Assembly: GCF_014648075.1 (NCBI RefSeq)
Contig: NZ_BMQK01000009.1
Span: 1 to 64,000 of the forward strand
From: Streptomyces ruber
GTDB lineage: Bacteria; Actinomycetota; Actinomycetes; Streptomycetales; Streptomycetaceae
Length of the DNA stretch: 64,000 nucleotides
Direction: 5' to 3'
Part shown: positions 42,530 to 51,676 of the stretch, piece after piece
Position numbering within the stretch: position 1 is the first letter of the stretch
Layout: every line of letters begins with the position of its first letter
The notes under the pieces: generated by a model
The model's input: only the letters and a program-made list of their open reading frames with translations
Told to the model about the DNA's origin: nothing
The model's database searches: none
Translations under genes and position numbers: made by a program

Positions 42530-43339
42530 GTGAAAAAGCTCTCCGCACGACGACGCCATCCGCTGGCGGCGATCGTCGTCCTACTCATCGCGCTGGCGGC
42601 CACCGGGGGGCTGTACGCCGTTTTCGCGCCCGCGGAAAAGGCGCAGGCCGACGACACCGCCCAGTCCCTGGCCATCGAAGAGGGCCAGAAGCTCTACGCC
42701 GTCGGCTGCGCCAGCTGCCACGGCACCGGTGGTCAGGGCACCTCCGACGGGCCGAGCCTCGTGGGCGTGGGTGCCGCGTCCGTGGACTTCCAGGTGGGCA
42801 CCGGGCGCATGCCGGCCCAGCAGCCGGGCGCTCAGATCCCGCGCAAGAAGGTCATCTACACGCAGGCCCAGATCGACCAGCTCGCGGCCTACGTCGCCTC
42901 GCTGGGCGCCGGTCCGGAGATTCCGACCAAGGAGCAGTACGACCCGGCGGGCGCCGACAGCGCCGCCGGCGGTGAGCTGTTCCGCACCAACTGCGCGCAG
43001 TGCCACAACTTCACCGGCAAGGGCGGTGCGCTGACCAAGGGCAAGTACGCGCCGACTCTCGAAGACGTCGACCCGAAGCACATCTACGAGGCCATGCAGA
43101 CCGGCCCGCAGAACATGCCGTCCTTCCCCGACACGACGCTGTCGGAGAAGAACAAGAAGGACATCATCGCGTACCTCGACGCGGTCAACAGCGATGACAC
43201 CGTGAGCCACGGCGGTATGGAGCTGGGCGGCTTCGGTCCGGTCGCCGAGGGCCTGTTCGCCTGGGTCTTCGGTCTCGGCGCGCTGATCGCCGTCGCCGTC
43301 TGGGTCGCCGCTCGGACCGCAAAGGCCAAGAAGTCATGA
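42530..43339 (+). CDS. qcrC: Cytochrome bc1 complex diheme cytochrome c subunit
   Basis: The 269-residue protein has an N-terminal membrane helix (about 12-32), two c-type heme motifs CASCH and CAQCH (about 60 and 160) and a C-terminal helix (about 243-262). It replaces soluble cytochrome c and passes electrons directly to CtaC in the bc1-aa3 supercomplex. The start is GTG 42530, 92 bp after ctaE. Its stop overlaps the qcrA start (ATGA). Confidence 0.96.
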   Translation: MKKLSARRRHPLAAIVVLLIALAATGGLYAVFAPAEKAQADDTAQSLAIEEGQKLYAVGCASCHGTGGQGTSDGPSLVGVGAASVDFQVGTGRMPAQQPGAQIPRKKVIYTQAQIDQLAAYVASLGAGPEIPTKEQYDPAGADSAAGGELFRTNCAQCHNFTGKGGALTKGKYAPTLEDVDPKHIYEAMQTGPQNMPSFPDTTLSEKNKKDIIAYLDAVNSDDTVSHGGMELGGFGPVAEGLFAWVFGLGALIAVAVWVAARTAKAKKS

Positions 43340-44394
43340 GTAGCCAAGACATTCCAGAAGAGAACCTGCCCGCAGCGCAGGGCCAGGCGCACGGCGCCGT
43401 GGACGTGGCGGACGAGAAGAACCCGTTCGCCGACCCGGGCCTGCCGCCTCACGAGCACCGCATCCAGGACATCGACGAGCGGGCCGCCAAGCGCTCCGAG
43501 CGCACGGTAGCCCTGCTGTTCACGCTCTCGATGCTGGCCACCGTCGGCTTCATCGTCGCGTACCTGACGATCCCGGTCGACAAGATCGTCTACGTCTGGA
43601 CGCTCGGCCACATCAGCGCCCTGAACCTCGCGCTGGGCGGCACGCTCGGCGTCGCCCTGTTCTGCATCGGCGCCGGCGCGGTCCACTGGGCCCGCACGCT
43701 GATGTCGGACGTGGAGGTCGCCGACGAGCGTCACCCGATCGAGGCGTCGCCCGAGGTCAAGGCCAAGGTCATGGCCGACTTCCGGGCGGGTGCCAAGGAG
43801 TCGCAGCTCGGCCGCCGCTCGCTGATCCGCAACACGATGTTCGGCGCGCTGGCCCTGGTGCCGCTCTCCGGCGTCTTCCTGCTCGGCGGCCTCGGCCCGG
43901 CGCCGGGGACCAAGCTGCGCCACACGGCGTGGAAAAAGGGCGAGCTGCTCATCAACCAGAACACGAACGAGCCGATGCGCCCCTCGGACATCGCCGTCGG
44001 CTCGCTCACCTTCGCTCAGCCGGAGGGTCTGGACAAGCACGAGCACGGCTACATGAACGAGATCGCCAAGGCGGCCCTGATGATCGTTCGGCTCCACCCG
44101 AACGACATCAAGGACAAGCGCGAGCTCGAGTGGTCCCACGAGGGCATCGTCGCGTACTCGAAGATCTGCACCCACGTCGGTTGCCCGATCTCCCTGTACG
44201 AGCAGCAGACGCACCACGTCCTCTGCCCCTGCCACCAGTCCACCTTCGACCTCTCCGACGGCGCCCGAGTCATCTTCGGCCCGGCCGGTCACGCCCTGCC
44301 GCAGCTGCGCATCGGCGTGAACGACGAGGGTTACCTCGAGGCGCTCGGCGACTTCGAGGAGCCCGTCGGTCCTGCCTTCTGGGAGCGCGGATGA
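43336..44394 (+). CDS. qcrA: Cytochrome bc1 complex Rieske iron-sulfur subunit
   Basis: The 352-residue subunit has three N-terminal membrane helices, as in actinobacteria, and a C-terminal Rieske domain. The [2Fe-2S] ligands are in CTHVGCP and CPCHQST. It takes electrons from menaquinol at the Qo site and passes them to QcrC. It starts within the qcrC stop and ends within the qcrB start, so all three are translationally coupled. Confidence 0.96.
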   Translation: MSSQDIPEENLPAAQGQAHGAVDVADEKNPFADPGLPPHEHRIQDIDERAAKRSERTVALLFTLSMLATVGFIVAYLTIPVDKIVYVWTLGHISALNLALGGTLGVALFCIGAGAVHWARTLMSDVEVADERHPIEASPEVKAKVMADFRAGAKESQLGRRSLIRNTMFGALALVPLSGVFLLGGLGPAPGTKLRHTAWKKGELLINQNTNEPMRPSDIAVGSLTFAQPEGLDKHEHGYMNEIAKAALMIVRLHPNDIKDKRELEWSHEGIVAYSKICTHVGCPISLYEQQTHHVLCPCHQSTFDLSDGARVIFGPAGHALPQLRIGVNDEGYLEALGDFEEPVGPAFWERG

Positions 44395-46034
44395 GCACTA
44401 CGAACACCACCGCCGCCGACCCGCGCTCCCGCGGGAAGGCACCGGCCGGCGAGCGCGTCGCCGACTGGGCCGACGGCCGCCTCGGGATCTACTCCCTGGC
44501 CAAGGCCAACATGCGCAAGATCTTCCCCGACCACTGGTCGTTCATGCTGGGCGAGATCTGCATGTACAGCTTCATCATCATCATCCTCACGGGTGTGTAC
44601 CTGACGCTGTTCTTCCACCCGTCGATGAACGAGGTGGAGTACCACGGCGTCTACGAGCCGCTGCAGGGCCAGCTGATGAGCGAGGCCTTCAAGTCGACGC
44701 TGGACATCAGCTTCGAGGTGCGGGGCGGTCTGCTCATCCGGCAGATCCACCACTGGGCCGCGCTGATCTTCCTGGCCGGCATGTTCGTGCACATGATGCG
44801 CGTCTTCTTCACCGGCGCGTTCCGCAAGCCGCGTGAGATCAACTGGCTGTTCGGCTTCCTGCTGTTCGCCCTGGGCATGTTCACCGGTTTCACCGGTTAC
44901 TCGCTCCCGGACGACCTGCTCTCCGGCACCGGTGTCCGCTTCACGCAGGGCGCGATCCTGTCCGTGCCGATCGTCGGCACGTACATCTCGATGTTCCTGT
45001 TCGGCGGCGAGTTCCCGGGCGACGACTTCGTGGCCCGCTTCTACTCGATCCACATCCTGCTGCTGCCGGGCATCATGCTCGGCCTGATGGTGGCGCACCT
45101 GATCCTGGTCTTCTACCACAAGCACACGCAGTACGCGGGTCCCGGCAAGACCAACAACAACGTCGTCGGCATGCCGCTGCTGCCGGTCTACATGGCCAAG
45201 GCCGGAGGCTTCTTCTTCCTGGTCTTCGGTGTCATCGCGGCCATCGCGGCGATCGCCACGATCAACCCGATCTGGGCGCTCGGCCCGTACCGGCCCGACC
45301 AGGTGTCCACGAACGCCCAGCCGGACTGGTACATGGGCTTCGCCGAGGGCCTCGTCCGCGCGATGCCCGGCTGGGAGATCAACTTCTGGGGTCACACGCT
45401 CGTCCTGGGCGTGTTCATCCCGCTGGTCCTCTTCGGCCTGGTGCTGGCGATCATCGCCCTCTACCCGTTCATCGAGTCCTGGATCACCGGCGACAAGCGC
45501 GAGCACCACATCCTGGACCGCCCGCGCAACGCGCCGACCCGCACCGCCTTCGGTGTCGCCTGGGTGAGCTGGTACATGGTGGGCCTGATCGGCGGTGGCA
45601 ACGACCTCATCGCCACCCACTTCCACATGTCGATCAACGCGGTCACCTGGTTCGTCCGCATCGGGTTCTTCGCCGTCCCGGTCGTCGCGTTCGTCATCAC
45701 CAAGCGGATCTGCCTCGGCCTGCAGCGCCGGGACCGCGAGAAGGTGCTGCACGGCCGTGAGACCGGCATCATCAAGCGCCTGCCGCACGGTGAGTTCATC
45801 GAGGTGCACGAGCCGCTCAGCCAGGAGCAGCTGTACACGCTCACCGCGCACGAGCAGTACCGGCCGGCCGAGATCGGTCCCGCGACCGACGAGAACGGCG
45901 TCGAGCGCAAGGTGTCGCCCGTCGAGAAGCTCCGCGTCAAGCTGAGCAAGCGGTACTACGGCGAGGACAGCCAGATCGCCAAGCCGACCGTCGAGGAGTA
46001 CAAGGAGATCACGAGCGGCCACGGTCACCACTGA
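44391..46034 (+). CDS. qcrB: Cytochrome bc1 complex cytochrome b subunit
   Basis: The 547-residue membrane protein holds two b hemes and the quinol sites. Heme-ligand segments RQIHHWAALIF and SIHILLLPG / AHLILVFYHKHTQ are visible, and an NPIWALGPYRPDQ segment lies near the Qo site. It has the long C-terminal extension of actinobacterial QcrB. ATG 44391 overlaps the qcrA stop. A terminator follows at 46060. Confidence 0.96.
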   Translation: MSTTNTTAADPRSRGKAPAGERVADWADGRLGIYSLAKANMRKIFPDHWSFMLGEICMYSFIIIILTGVYLTLFFHPSMNEVEYHGVYEPLQGQLMSEAFKSTLDISFEVRGGLLIRQIHHWAALIFLAGMFVHMMRVFFTGAFRKPREINWLFGFLLFALGMFTGFTGYSLPDDLLSGTGVRFTQGAILSVPIVGTYISMFLFGGEFPGDDFVARFYSIHILLLPGIMLGLMVAHLILVFYHKHTQYAGPGKTNNNVVGMPLLPVYMAKAGGFFFLVFGVIAAIAAIATINPIWALGPYRPDQVSTNAQPDWYMGFAEGLVRAMPGWEINFWGHTLVLGVFIPLVLFGLVLAIIALYPFIESWITGDKREHHILDRPRNAPTRTAFGVAWVSWYMVGLIGGGNDLIATHFHMSINAVTWFVRIGFFAVPVVAFVITKRICLGLQRRDREKVLHGRETGIIKRLPHGEFIEVHEPLSQEQLYTLTAHEQYRPAEIGPATDENGVERKVSPVEKLRVKLSKRYYGEDSQIAKPTVEEYKEITSGHGHH

Positions 46035-46059
46035 TCACTGCGTCAGCCACGCCACGGCA

Positions 46060-46090
46060 GGGGCCCCGTCCGGTGTACGGACGGGGCCCT
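46060..46090 (+). terminator. Terminator after qcrB
   Basis: A 12-13-bp perfect stem (GGGCCCCGTCCG / CGGACGGGGCCC) with a GTGTA loop starts about 25 bases after the qcrB stop codon, then CTTCG. Confidence 0.9.
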
Positions 46091-46160
46091 TCGCCGTGCC
46101 CCGGGCTGGATAGGGTGGGGGCGTCGACGTACCGGAGAAGACACGACCCAGGAGCGGCTG

Positions 46161-47225
46161 ATGAGCGCTGTGACCCCCGCTGGAGGCGACACCGCGGCGG
46201 GCCGCTCCTGGCCCGCCGTGCTGAACGGGCTGATGGACGGCCGTGACCTGAGCGCGGACGACACCGCCTGGGCGATGGACCTGATCATGCGCGGCGAGGC
46301 GACGGACGCGCAGATCGCCGGGTTCGCGGTGGCCCTGCGCGCCAAGGGCGAGACCGTCGAGGAGATCTCCGGCTGCGTACGGGCGATGTACGAGCACGCC
46401 AACGTCATCCAGGTGCCGGGGAGAACGGTGGACATCGTCGGCACCGGCGGTGACGGCGCCAGGACGGTCAACATCTCCACCATGTCGTCGATCGTCGTCG
46501 CCGGCACCGGTGCCAAGGTGGTCAAGCACGGCAACCGGGCCGCCTCGTCGGCCTCCGGGGCCTCGGACGTCCTGGAGAAGCTCGGCGTCAATCTGAACCT
46601 CACCCCCCGGCGGGTCGCGCAGGTCGCCGAGGAGGCCGGGATCACCTTCTGCTTCGCGGTGAAGTTCCACCCGGCGCTGCGCCACGTGGCCGCCGCCCGC
46701 GGCCAGCTCGGCATTCGCACGGTGTTCAACTTCCTCGGCCCGCTGTCCAACCCGGCGCAGGTCCAGGCGCAGGCGGTGGGCGTCGCCGACCCGCGGATGG
46801 CGCCGATCATCGCGGGGGTGTTCGCCGAACGCGGCCACTCCTCCCTGGTCTTCCGCGGCGACGACGGCCTGGACGAGCTGACCACCACGGCCACGTCCCG
46901 GGTCTGGGTGGTGCGCGACGGCAAGGTGACGGAGGAGTCCTTCGACCCGCGGGACGTGGGCCTCGACCTCGTACCGGTCCAGGCGCTGCGGGGCGCGGAC
47001 GCGTCGTACAACGCCGATGTGGCGCTCCGTCTGCTGGACGGCGAGACCGGTCCCGTACGGGACGCCGTGCTGCTCAACTCGGCGGCGGCCCTGGTGGCCC
47101 TGGAGCCGGGCAGCGGCACGCTGGTGGAGCAGATCCGCGCGGGCATGGACCGGGCCGCGGAGTCCCTCGACTCCGGCGCGGCGAAGCGGACCCTGGAGCG
47201 CTGGGTGGCCGCCAGCAACGCGTAG
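46161..47225 (+). CDS. trpD: Anthranilate phosphoribosyltransferase
   Basis: The 354-residue enzyme joins anthranilate and PRPP in tryptophan synthesis. Motifs: the PRPP loop VGTGGDGARTVNIST and the anthranilate-site KHGNRAASSASGASD. ATG 46161 follows AGGAG. It is not linked to other trp genes. A TAGGGT -10-like hexamer at 46111-46116 probably belongs to its promoter. It follows the qcrB terminator and precedes the SAM-IV riboswitch. Confidence 0.95.
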   Translation: MSAVTPAGGDTAAGRSWPAVLNGLMDGRDLSADDTAWAMDLIMRGEATDAQIAGFAVALRAKGETVEEISGCVRAMYEHANVIQVPGRTVDIVGTGGDGARTVNISTMSSIVVAGTGAKVVKHGNRAASSASGASDVLEKLGVNLNLTPRRVAQVAEEAGITFCFAVKFHPALRHVAAARGQLGIRTVFNFLGPLSNPAQVQAQAVGVADPRMAPIIAGVFAERGHSSLVFRGDDGLDELTTTATSRVWVVRDGKVTEESFDPRDVGLDLVPVQALRGADASYNADVALRLLDGETGPVRDAVLLNSAAALVALEPGSGTLVEQIRAGMDRAAESLDSGAAKRTLERWVAASNA

Positions 47226-47302
47226 CGTGCCCCCTCGATGTCGTCCCGCGATCCGGACACGGGTTGCGGGACGACGATCATCTCGCGTACGTTCCGGTAC
47301 CA

Positions 47303-47419
47303 GGTCATGAGCGACAGCCATGAGGCCCCGGCCGGCTGTCCGGCAACCCTCCGTCCGTGGCGGGGTGCCCCGGGTGAGGACCAGGCCGTAGGCAGCGAGG
47401 TCTGCGGCAAGCGCGGACC
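47303..47419 (+). ncRNA. SAM-IV riboswitch
   Basis: The stretch carries the conserved SAM-IV blocks in order: GGTCATGAGCGACAGCC, then GGCTGTCCGGCAACCCTCC, then GCGGGGTGCCCCGGGTGA and GACCAGG, and finally GCGGCAAGCGCGGACC. This S-adenosylmethionine-binding aptamer is found in actinomycetes. Its 3' end runs into alternative hairpins (GGACCCC...GGGGTCC at 47415-47439 versus ACCAGG-GGT-CCTGGT at 47429-47443), a plausible expression platform. It should repress the class-V aminotransferase gene at 47581 when SAM is abundant. Confidence 0.93.
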
Positions 47420-47459
47420 CCTCGCGTCACCAGGGGTCCTGGTCGTCGAGGAGCCTTCC

Positions 47460-47480
47460 GTGAGCAAGCGAATGCGATAG
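47460..47480 (+). CDS. Putative six-codon leader ORF after the SAM-IV riboswitch
   Basis: GTG AGC AAG CGA ATG CGA TAG (VSKRMR) is preceded by a strong GAGGAG ribosome site six bases upstream. It lies between the riboswitch expression platform and the main gene, whose start is 101 bp downstream. The internal Met codon may be relevant. It may be a translated regulatory uORF; alternatively the GAGGAG may be fortuitous. Confidence 0.35.
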   Translation: MSKRMR

Positions 47481-47580
47481 GGCGTAGAGCCCCGCCTCCG
47501 CACCCCCTCTGTCACCTTCACCCGTGTCGTCGACGCACCGTCCGCACGGTGATCTCGCCTGCCACTCACCGGAGTTCGCC

Positions 47581-48948
47581 ATGTCTGTCCCCACCGCTGC
47601 CACCGACCCGGCCGTTTGTACCCCGCTGCCCGTTCTGGGCCGGGATGTCACCGTCCCGCTGGTCACCGGCGGCGAGGTCACCTACGCCGCGCTCGACTAC
47701 GCCGCCAGCGCCCCGGCCCTGCAGCGGGTGTGGGACGACGTCGCCGCGTACGCCCCGTACTACGGCAGCGTCCACCGCGGTGCCGGCTACCTCTCGCAGC
47801 TCTCCACCGACCTGTTCGAGAGCGCCCGGGCGACGGTCGCCGCGTTCCTGGACTGCCGGGCCGACGACGAGCTGGTCTTCACGCGCTCCACCACCGACTC
47901 GCTGAACCTGCTGGCCGCCGCGCTGCCCGCCGGCTGCCAGGTGTTCGTCTTCGAGACCGAGCACCACGCCTCGCTGCTGCCCTGGCGGGACGCCCGGGTG
48001 ACGTACCTGGACGCCCCGCGCACGCCGGACGAGGCCGTGGCCACCCTGGAGGGTGCCCTCGCCACCCGCGATCCCCAGGGCCCCGCGCTGGTGTGCGTCA
48101 CCGGCGCCTCCAACGTCACCGGAGAGCTGTGGCCGGTGCGCGAGCTGGCCGCCGCCGCGCACGCGCACGGCGCGCGCATCGTGCTGGACGCCGCGCAGCT
48201 CGCTCCGCACCACCCGGTGTCCGTGCGCGACCTGGACGTCGACTGGGTGGCGTTCTCCGGGCACAAGCTGTACGCGCCCTTCGGCTCCGGGGTCCTCGCC
48301 GGCCGCGCCGACTGGCTGCGGGAGGCCGAGCCCTACCTCGCGGGCGGCGGCGCCTCCCGCACGGTCTCCCGCCGCGCGGACGGCGGCGTGGACGTCGAGT
48401 GGCACGACGGCGCCGCCCGCCACGAGGCCGGCTCCCCGAACGTCATCGGCGCCCACGCCGTCGCCTCCGCCTGCAAGGCGCTCACCGAGGAGGGCTTCGA
48501 CCGTCTCGTCGCCCGGGAGCGGCACCTGATCGAGAAGGTGCGCACGGGTCTTGCCGGGGTCCCCGGGGTGCGGGTCCTGTCGCTCTTCGGTGACGACGCC
48601 CCGCGCGTGGGCGTCCTCTCCTTCGTCGTCGAGGGCTGGAACAGCTCGCACTTCGCCGCCGCGCTCTCCGCCGAGTACGGCATCGGCGTACGCGACGGTC
48701 TGTTCTGCGCCCACCCGCTGGTGCGCACGCTGCTCGGCACCGGCCCGGAGGCGCAGGGGGAGTGCGGTGCGCCCGAGGCCGCGCCCGGCGAGAAGTCACT
48801 CAACGCCATCCGGGTCAGCTTCGGCGCGGGCACGCCCGACGAGCACGTGGAGCGGTTCACGGCCGCGGTCGCCGAGCTCGTGCGGGACGGGGCGAAGTGG
48901 GGTTACCGGACGGAGAACGGGCGCTGCGTGCCCGACACCGCCGCGTGA
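47581..48948 (+). CDS. Class V aminotransferase, cysteine desulfurase-like, under SAM-IV riboswitch control
   Basis: The 455-residue PLP enzyme has Lys229 in FSGHKLYAPFGSG, the His pair in ETEHHASLLPW and the catalytic-type Cys376 in RDGLFCAHPLVR. The last aligns with the SufS/CsdA HCAxP region. ATG 47581 has GGAG about six bases upstream. Regulation by SAM through the riboswitch links it to sulfur or methionine metabolism. The precise reaction (cysteine desulfuration, or a C-S lyase-like activity) is not shown. Its last 46 bases overlap the convergent glycerate kinase gene. Confidence 0.9.
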   Translation: MSVPTAATDPAVCTPLPVLGRDVTVPLVTGGEVTYAALDYAASAPALQRVWDDVAAYAPYYGSVHRGAGYLSQLSTDLFESARATVAAFLDCRADDELVFTRSTTDSLNLLAAALPAGCQVFVFETEHHASLLPWRDARVTYLDAPRTPDEAVATLEGALATRDPQGPALVCVTGASNVTGELWPVRELAAAAHAHGARIVLDAAQLAPHHPVSVRDLDVDWVAFSGHKLYAPFGSGVLAGRADWLREAEPYLAGGGASRTVSRRADGGVDVEWHDGAARHEAGSPNVIGAHAVASACKALTEEGFDRLVARERHLIEKVRTGLAGVPGVRVLSLFGDDAPRVGVLSFVVEGWNSSHFAAALSAEYGIGVRDGLFCAHPLVRTLLGTGPEAQGECGAPEAAPGEKSLNAIRVSFGAGTPDEHVERFTAAVAELVRDGAKWGYRTENGRCVPDTAA

Positions 48949-50147
48949 GCCGTCGCCGGGGCGGGCAACGGGGCCGCGGCGGGCGCCGGTAGCCGGGCGC
49001 CCAGCAGGATCATCCGCAGGGCACGCTCGGTGGCGTCGGTGAGCAGCTCCGAGGCCCGGAGCAGGGCCTCCGCCAGGGCCATCGGGGCGGGCAGGATGCC
49101 GTGGCAGGCGTCCACGCCGGGCACGTCGTGGGCGCCCTCGCCCAGGGTGCCCGCGAGGGCCAGCACCGGCCGTCCGTACAGTTTGGCGCGGCGGGCCACC
49201 TCGGCCGGGACCTTGCCGCGGGGCGTCTGGTGGTCCAGGGCGCCCTCGGCGGTGAGGACCAGGTCGGCGCGGGCCAGCCGGGCGTCCAGGTCGAGGTGGT
49301 CCAGGAGCACGTCGAAGCGGGGGAGGAGGCGGGCGCCCAGCGCCGCGAGGCCCGCGCCCAGACCGCCGGAGGCGCCGGTGCCGGGGCCGTGGTGCAGATC
49401 GGTGCCGGTGACGCGGAGGTCGCGGGTGAGGACGCGCGCCCAGTTCTCCAGGGCCGCCGACAGCTCCTCCACCTGCGCGGGCGTCGCGCCCTTCTGCGGG
49501 CCGAAGACCCGGGCGACACCGCGCTCGCCGCACAGCACGTTGTACGGGTTGCAGGCGACGAGCAGTTCGACGTCCGCGAGGCGGGGGTCGAGTCCGGACG
49601 GGTCGACGCGGTGCAGCCGGGCCAGCTCCCGGCCGCCCGGCGGCAGTTCACGGCCGTCCGCGTCCAGCAGCCGGGCACCCAGGGCCTGCAGCGCGCCGGC
49701 GCCCCCGTCGGACGTGCCCGAGTCGCCGCAGCCGACGAGGATCCGCCGTACGCCCGTGCCGAGCGCGGCGCGGATCAGCTCGCCGACGCCGTACGTGGTG
49801 GTGGCACCGGGGTCGCGCAGGCCGCGCGGGACGAGGGAGAGCCCCGCGACCGCGGCCATCTCCACCACGGCGGTGTCCTTCGAGCCGCCGAGCAGCGCGA
49901 AGTGGGTGCCCAGGGGTTCTCCTACCGGTCCCGTGGCGGGGAGCGCGACCAGCCGGCCCCCGGTCGCGGCGGCCAGCGCGGCGGCCGTGCCCTCGCCGCC
50001 GTCCACCAGCGGGATCAGGTCGACGCGGGCGTCGGGCACGACCCGGCGGACACCGGCGGCGATGGCGTCGGCGGCGGCCCGGGCGGACAGGGACTCCTTG
50101 AACCCGCTGGGGGCGACGGCGATACGGGTGAGCTTGGGGTGCGACAT
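48903..50147 (-). CDS. Glycerate kinase (GarK/GlxK class)
   Basis: The 414-residue kinase phosphorylates D-glycerate. It shows the start motif RIAVAPSGFKESLSA, PLVDGGEGT (about 45), GCGDSGTSDGGAGALQALG (about 140) and NVLCGERGVARVFGPQKGA. The C-terminal 30 or so residues, Ala/Pro-rich, extend beyond the usual 380-residue length and overlap the convergent aminotransferase by 46 bp. ATG 50147 was chosen; the frame upstream falls in the permease 3' end. It follows the DASS permease by 32 bp in one transcript, suggesting uptake and catabolism of a glycerate-related acid. Confidence 0.92.
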   Translation of the reverse strand: MSHPKLTRIAVAPSGFKESLSARAAADAIAAGVRRVVPDARVDLIPLVDGGEGTAAALAAATGGRLVALPATGPVGEPLGTHFALLGGSKDTAVVEMAAVAGLSLVPRGLRDPGATTTYGVGELIRAALGTGVRRILVGCGDSGTSDGGAGALQALGARLLDADGRELPPGGRELARLHRVDPSGLDPRLADVELLVACNPYNVLCGERGVARVFGPQKGATPAQVEELSAALENWARVLTRDLRVTGTDLHHGPGTGASGGLGAGLAALGARLLPRFDVLLDHLDLDARLARADLVLTAEGALDHQTPRGKVPAEVARRAKLYGRPVLALAGTLGEGAHDVPGVDACHGILPAPMALAEALLRASELLTDATERALRMILLGARLPAPAAAPLPAPATAHAAVSGTQRPFSVR

Positions 50148-50179
50148 GGGCGGGCTCCCAACGGAGGACGAACAGAGGG

Positions 50180-51598
50180 TCAGCGGACGACGGGCACGCC
50201 GAGCGGCGGCCACACCGCGACGGCGAAGAGCAGGACCAGGGCGGCCGTGAGCGGCGCCAGGACGGCGGACAGCCGCAGCAGGTCACGCGGGGTGTAGGTG
50301 GGGGTGCCGGGGATCTCGGCGAAGAGCGTGACGGGCTTCGCGGAGGCCGGCAGGGTGTGGCAGAAGCCCGCGGCGGCGGTGGACGCGAGGGCGGCCGCGA
50401 CCGGGTTGACCCCGGCGCCCACGGCGGCCGCGACCACCAGCGGGACCAGCACCGAGGAGCGCGCCGAACGGGACTGGAGCACCAGGTGGGCCGCCGTGCT
50501 GACGACGATCACGACGGTCAGGAACAGCGCCGGGGGGACACCGCCCGTGGGCAGCCCGCCCACCAGCCACTTCGCAGCGCCGGAGTCGGCGAGCGCGACG
50601 CCCATCGCCATCGTCGCCGCCATGAACAGCAGCAGCGACCAGGGGACGGTCTTCAGCGCGTCCTTCAGCCGTACGGTGCCGAGGGCGGGAGAGGACGCCA
50701 CGACCGCGCCGATCAGCGCGACCACCGCGGGGGACACCTGGTGCAGCGGCTCGCTGCACCACAGCAGCACGACCGTGCCGAGCAGCGCCGCGCACCGCGT
50801 CTCCGCCTGCGACCAGGCGCCGGTGACCGGGCGGTCGCTGTGCTCCTGGATCTGCTCGGGCGTGATGTGCACCGGGCCCTCGCGGTCCGCGCGCCGCGTG
50901 GTCGTCAGCAGTACGGCCTCGGCGGCGAGGTGGGAGCTGACGACGGCCAGCGGCAGCCCCAGCAGCAGCCACTCCGTGAAGCCGATCCGGGTCCCGGTCG
51001 CCTCCCACAGCACCGACACCGTGATCAGATGCGCGCCCGCACCGATCAGGGTCGCCACCGCCGACAGGAGGATGACGGTCGGAAACAGCAGCGCCAGCAT
51101 CACGACCAGTCGTCTCCGGTCGGCGAGGGCCTTGGCGAGGGCCAGGAACACCGGCAGCGCGAGGGCGGCCCGCCCCGAGGTGGCGGGCACCGCGAACGCC
51201 GTCACCACCAGCGCGGCCGTCGTCAGGTGCGTCAGCTGCCGCACCGTGCGCGCCCCGCCGACCAGGAACACCGCCACGCGCCCCGCGAGCCCCGTCCGGG
51301 TCACCGCCGCCGCCAGTACGAAGGCGCAGATCAGCAGCCACACGGTCGAGTCGCCCAGGGTGCCGAACAGCGTGTCGCTGCTGATCACCCCGGTCACCGT
51401 CAGGGCCAGCCCGGCACCGAGCGCGATGTACGTGTCGTCGATCGGCGTGCCGATCCAGGCACACGTCGCCAGGGCGAAGACGGCGAGCGTGAGCCGGGCG
51501 TCCGCGCCGAGCCCGGGGAAGTTCCCGGGCACGGCGAGCAGCGCGCACAGGGACAGGGCCGCGCAGAGGGTGAGGGCGGAACGCAGGTTCAGGGTCAC
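50180..51598 (-). CDS. SLC13/DASS-family permease
   Basis: The 472-residue protein has about 11-12 membrane helices with two inverted repeats of the divalent-anion symporter fold. The re-entrant hairpin motifs VPATSGRAALALP and LQSRSARSSVLVPL each carry the Ser-rich substrate-site consensus, in somewhat divergent form. It likely imports a di- or hydroxy-carboxylate with sodium or protons. The start is GTG 51598. The glycerate kinase gene follows by 32 bp. An 11-bp-phased repeat at 51632 lies directly upstream and may bind the neighbouring OmpR-type regulator. Confidence 0.88.
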   Translation of the reverse strand: MTLNLRSALTLCAALSLCALLAVPGNFPGLGADARLTLAVFALATCAWIGTPIDDTYIALGAGLALTVTGVISSDTLFGTLGDSTVWLLICAFVLAAAVTRTGLAGRVAVFLVGGARTVRQLTHLTTAALVVTAFAVPATSGRAALALPVFLALAKALADRRRLVVMLALLFPTVILLSAVATLIGAGAHLITVSVLWEATGTRIGFTEWLLLGLPLAVVSSHLAAEAVLLTTTRRADREGPVHITPEQIQEHSDRPVTGAWSQAETRCAALLGTVVLLWCSEPLHQVSPAVVALIGAVVASSPALGTVRLKDALKTVPWSLLLFMAATMAMGVALADSGAAKWLVGGLPTGGVPPALFLTVVIVVSTAAHLVLQSRSARSSVLVPLVVAAAVGAGVNPVAAALASTAAAGFCHTLPASAKPVTLFAEIPGTPTYTPRDLLRLSAVLAPLTAALVLLFAVAVWPPLGVPVVR

Positions 51599-51631
51599 GT
51601 CATCCAGGGTTCATCGGGGCGGTGAGCCGTC

Positions 51632-51660
51632 GATGAGCCGTGGATGAAGGAAACTTCACG
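51632..51660. promoter_or_regulatory. Direct-repeat box upstream of the permease, matching the box at 54152
   Basis: GATGAGCCG at 51632 and GATGAAG at 51643 start exactly 11 bp apart, followed by GAAAC and TTCACG. The same arrangement GATGAGCCG-N2-GATGAAG-N5-TTCA is found at 54152-54180 upstream of the two-component operon. An 11-bp period is typical of OmpR/PhoB-family binding sites. Confidence 0.6.
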
Positions 51661-51676
51661 CGAGCTCCGCAGCGGG

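Noticed and set aside
47238..47480. An 80-codon open frame overlapping the SAM-IV riboswitch
   Set aside because: It reads through the conserved aptamer, lacks coding character, and only its last six codons have a separate good ribosome site. The riboswitch explains the sequence better.
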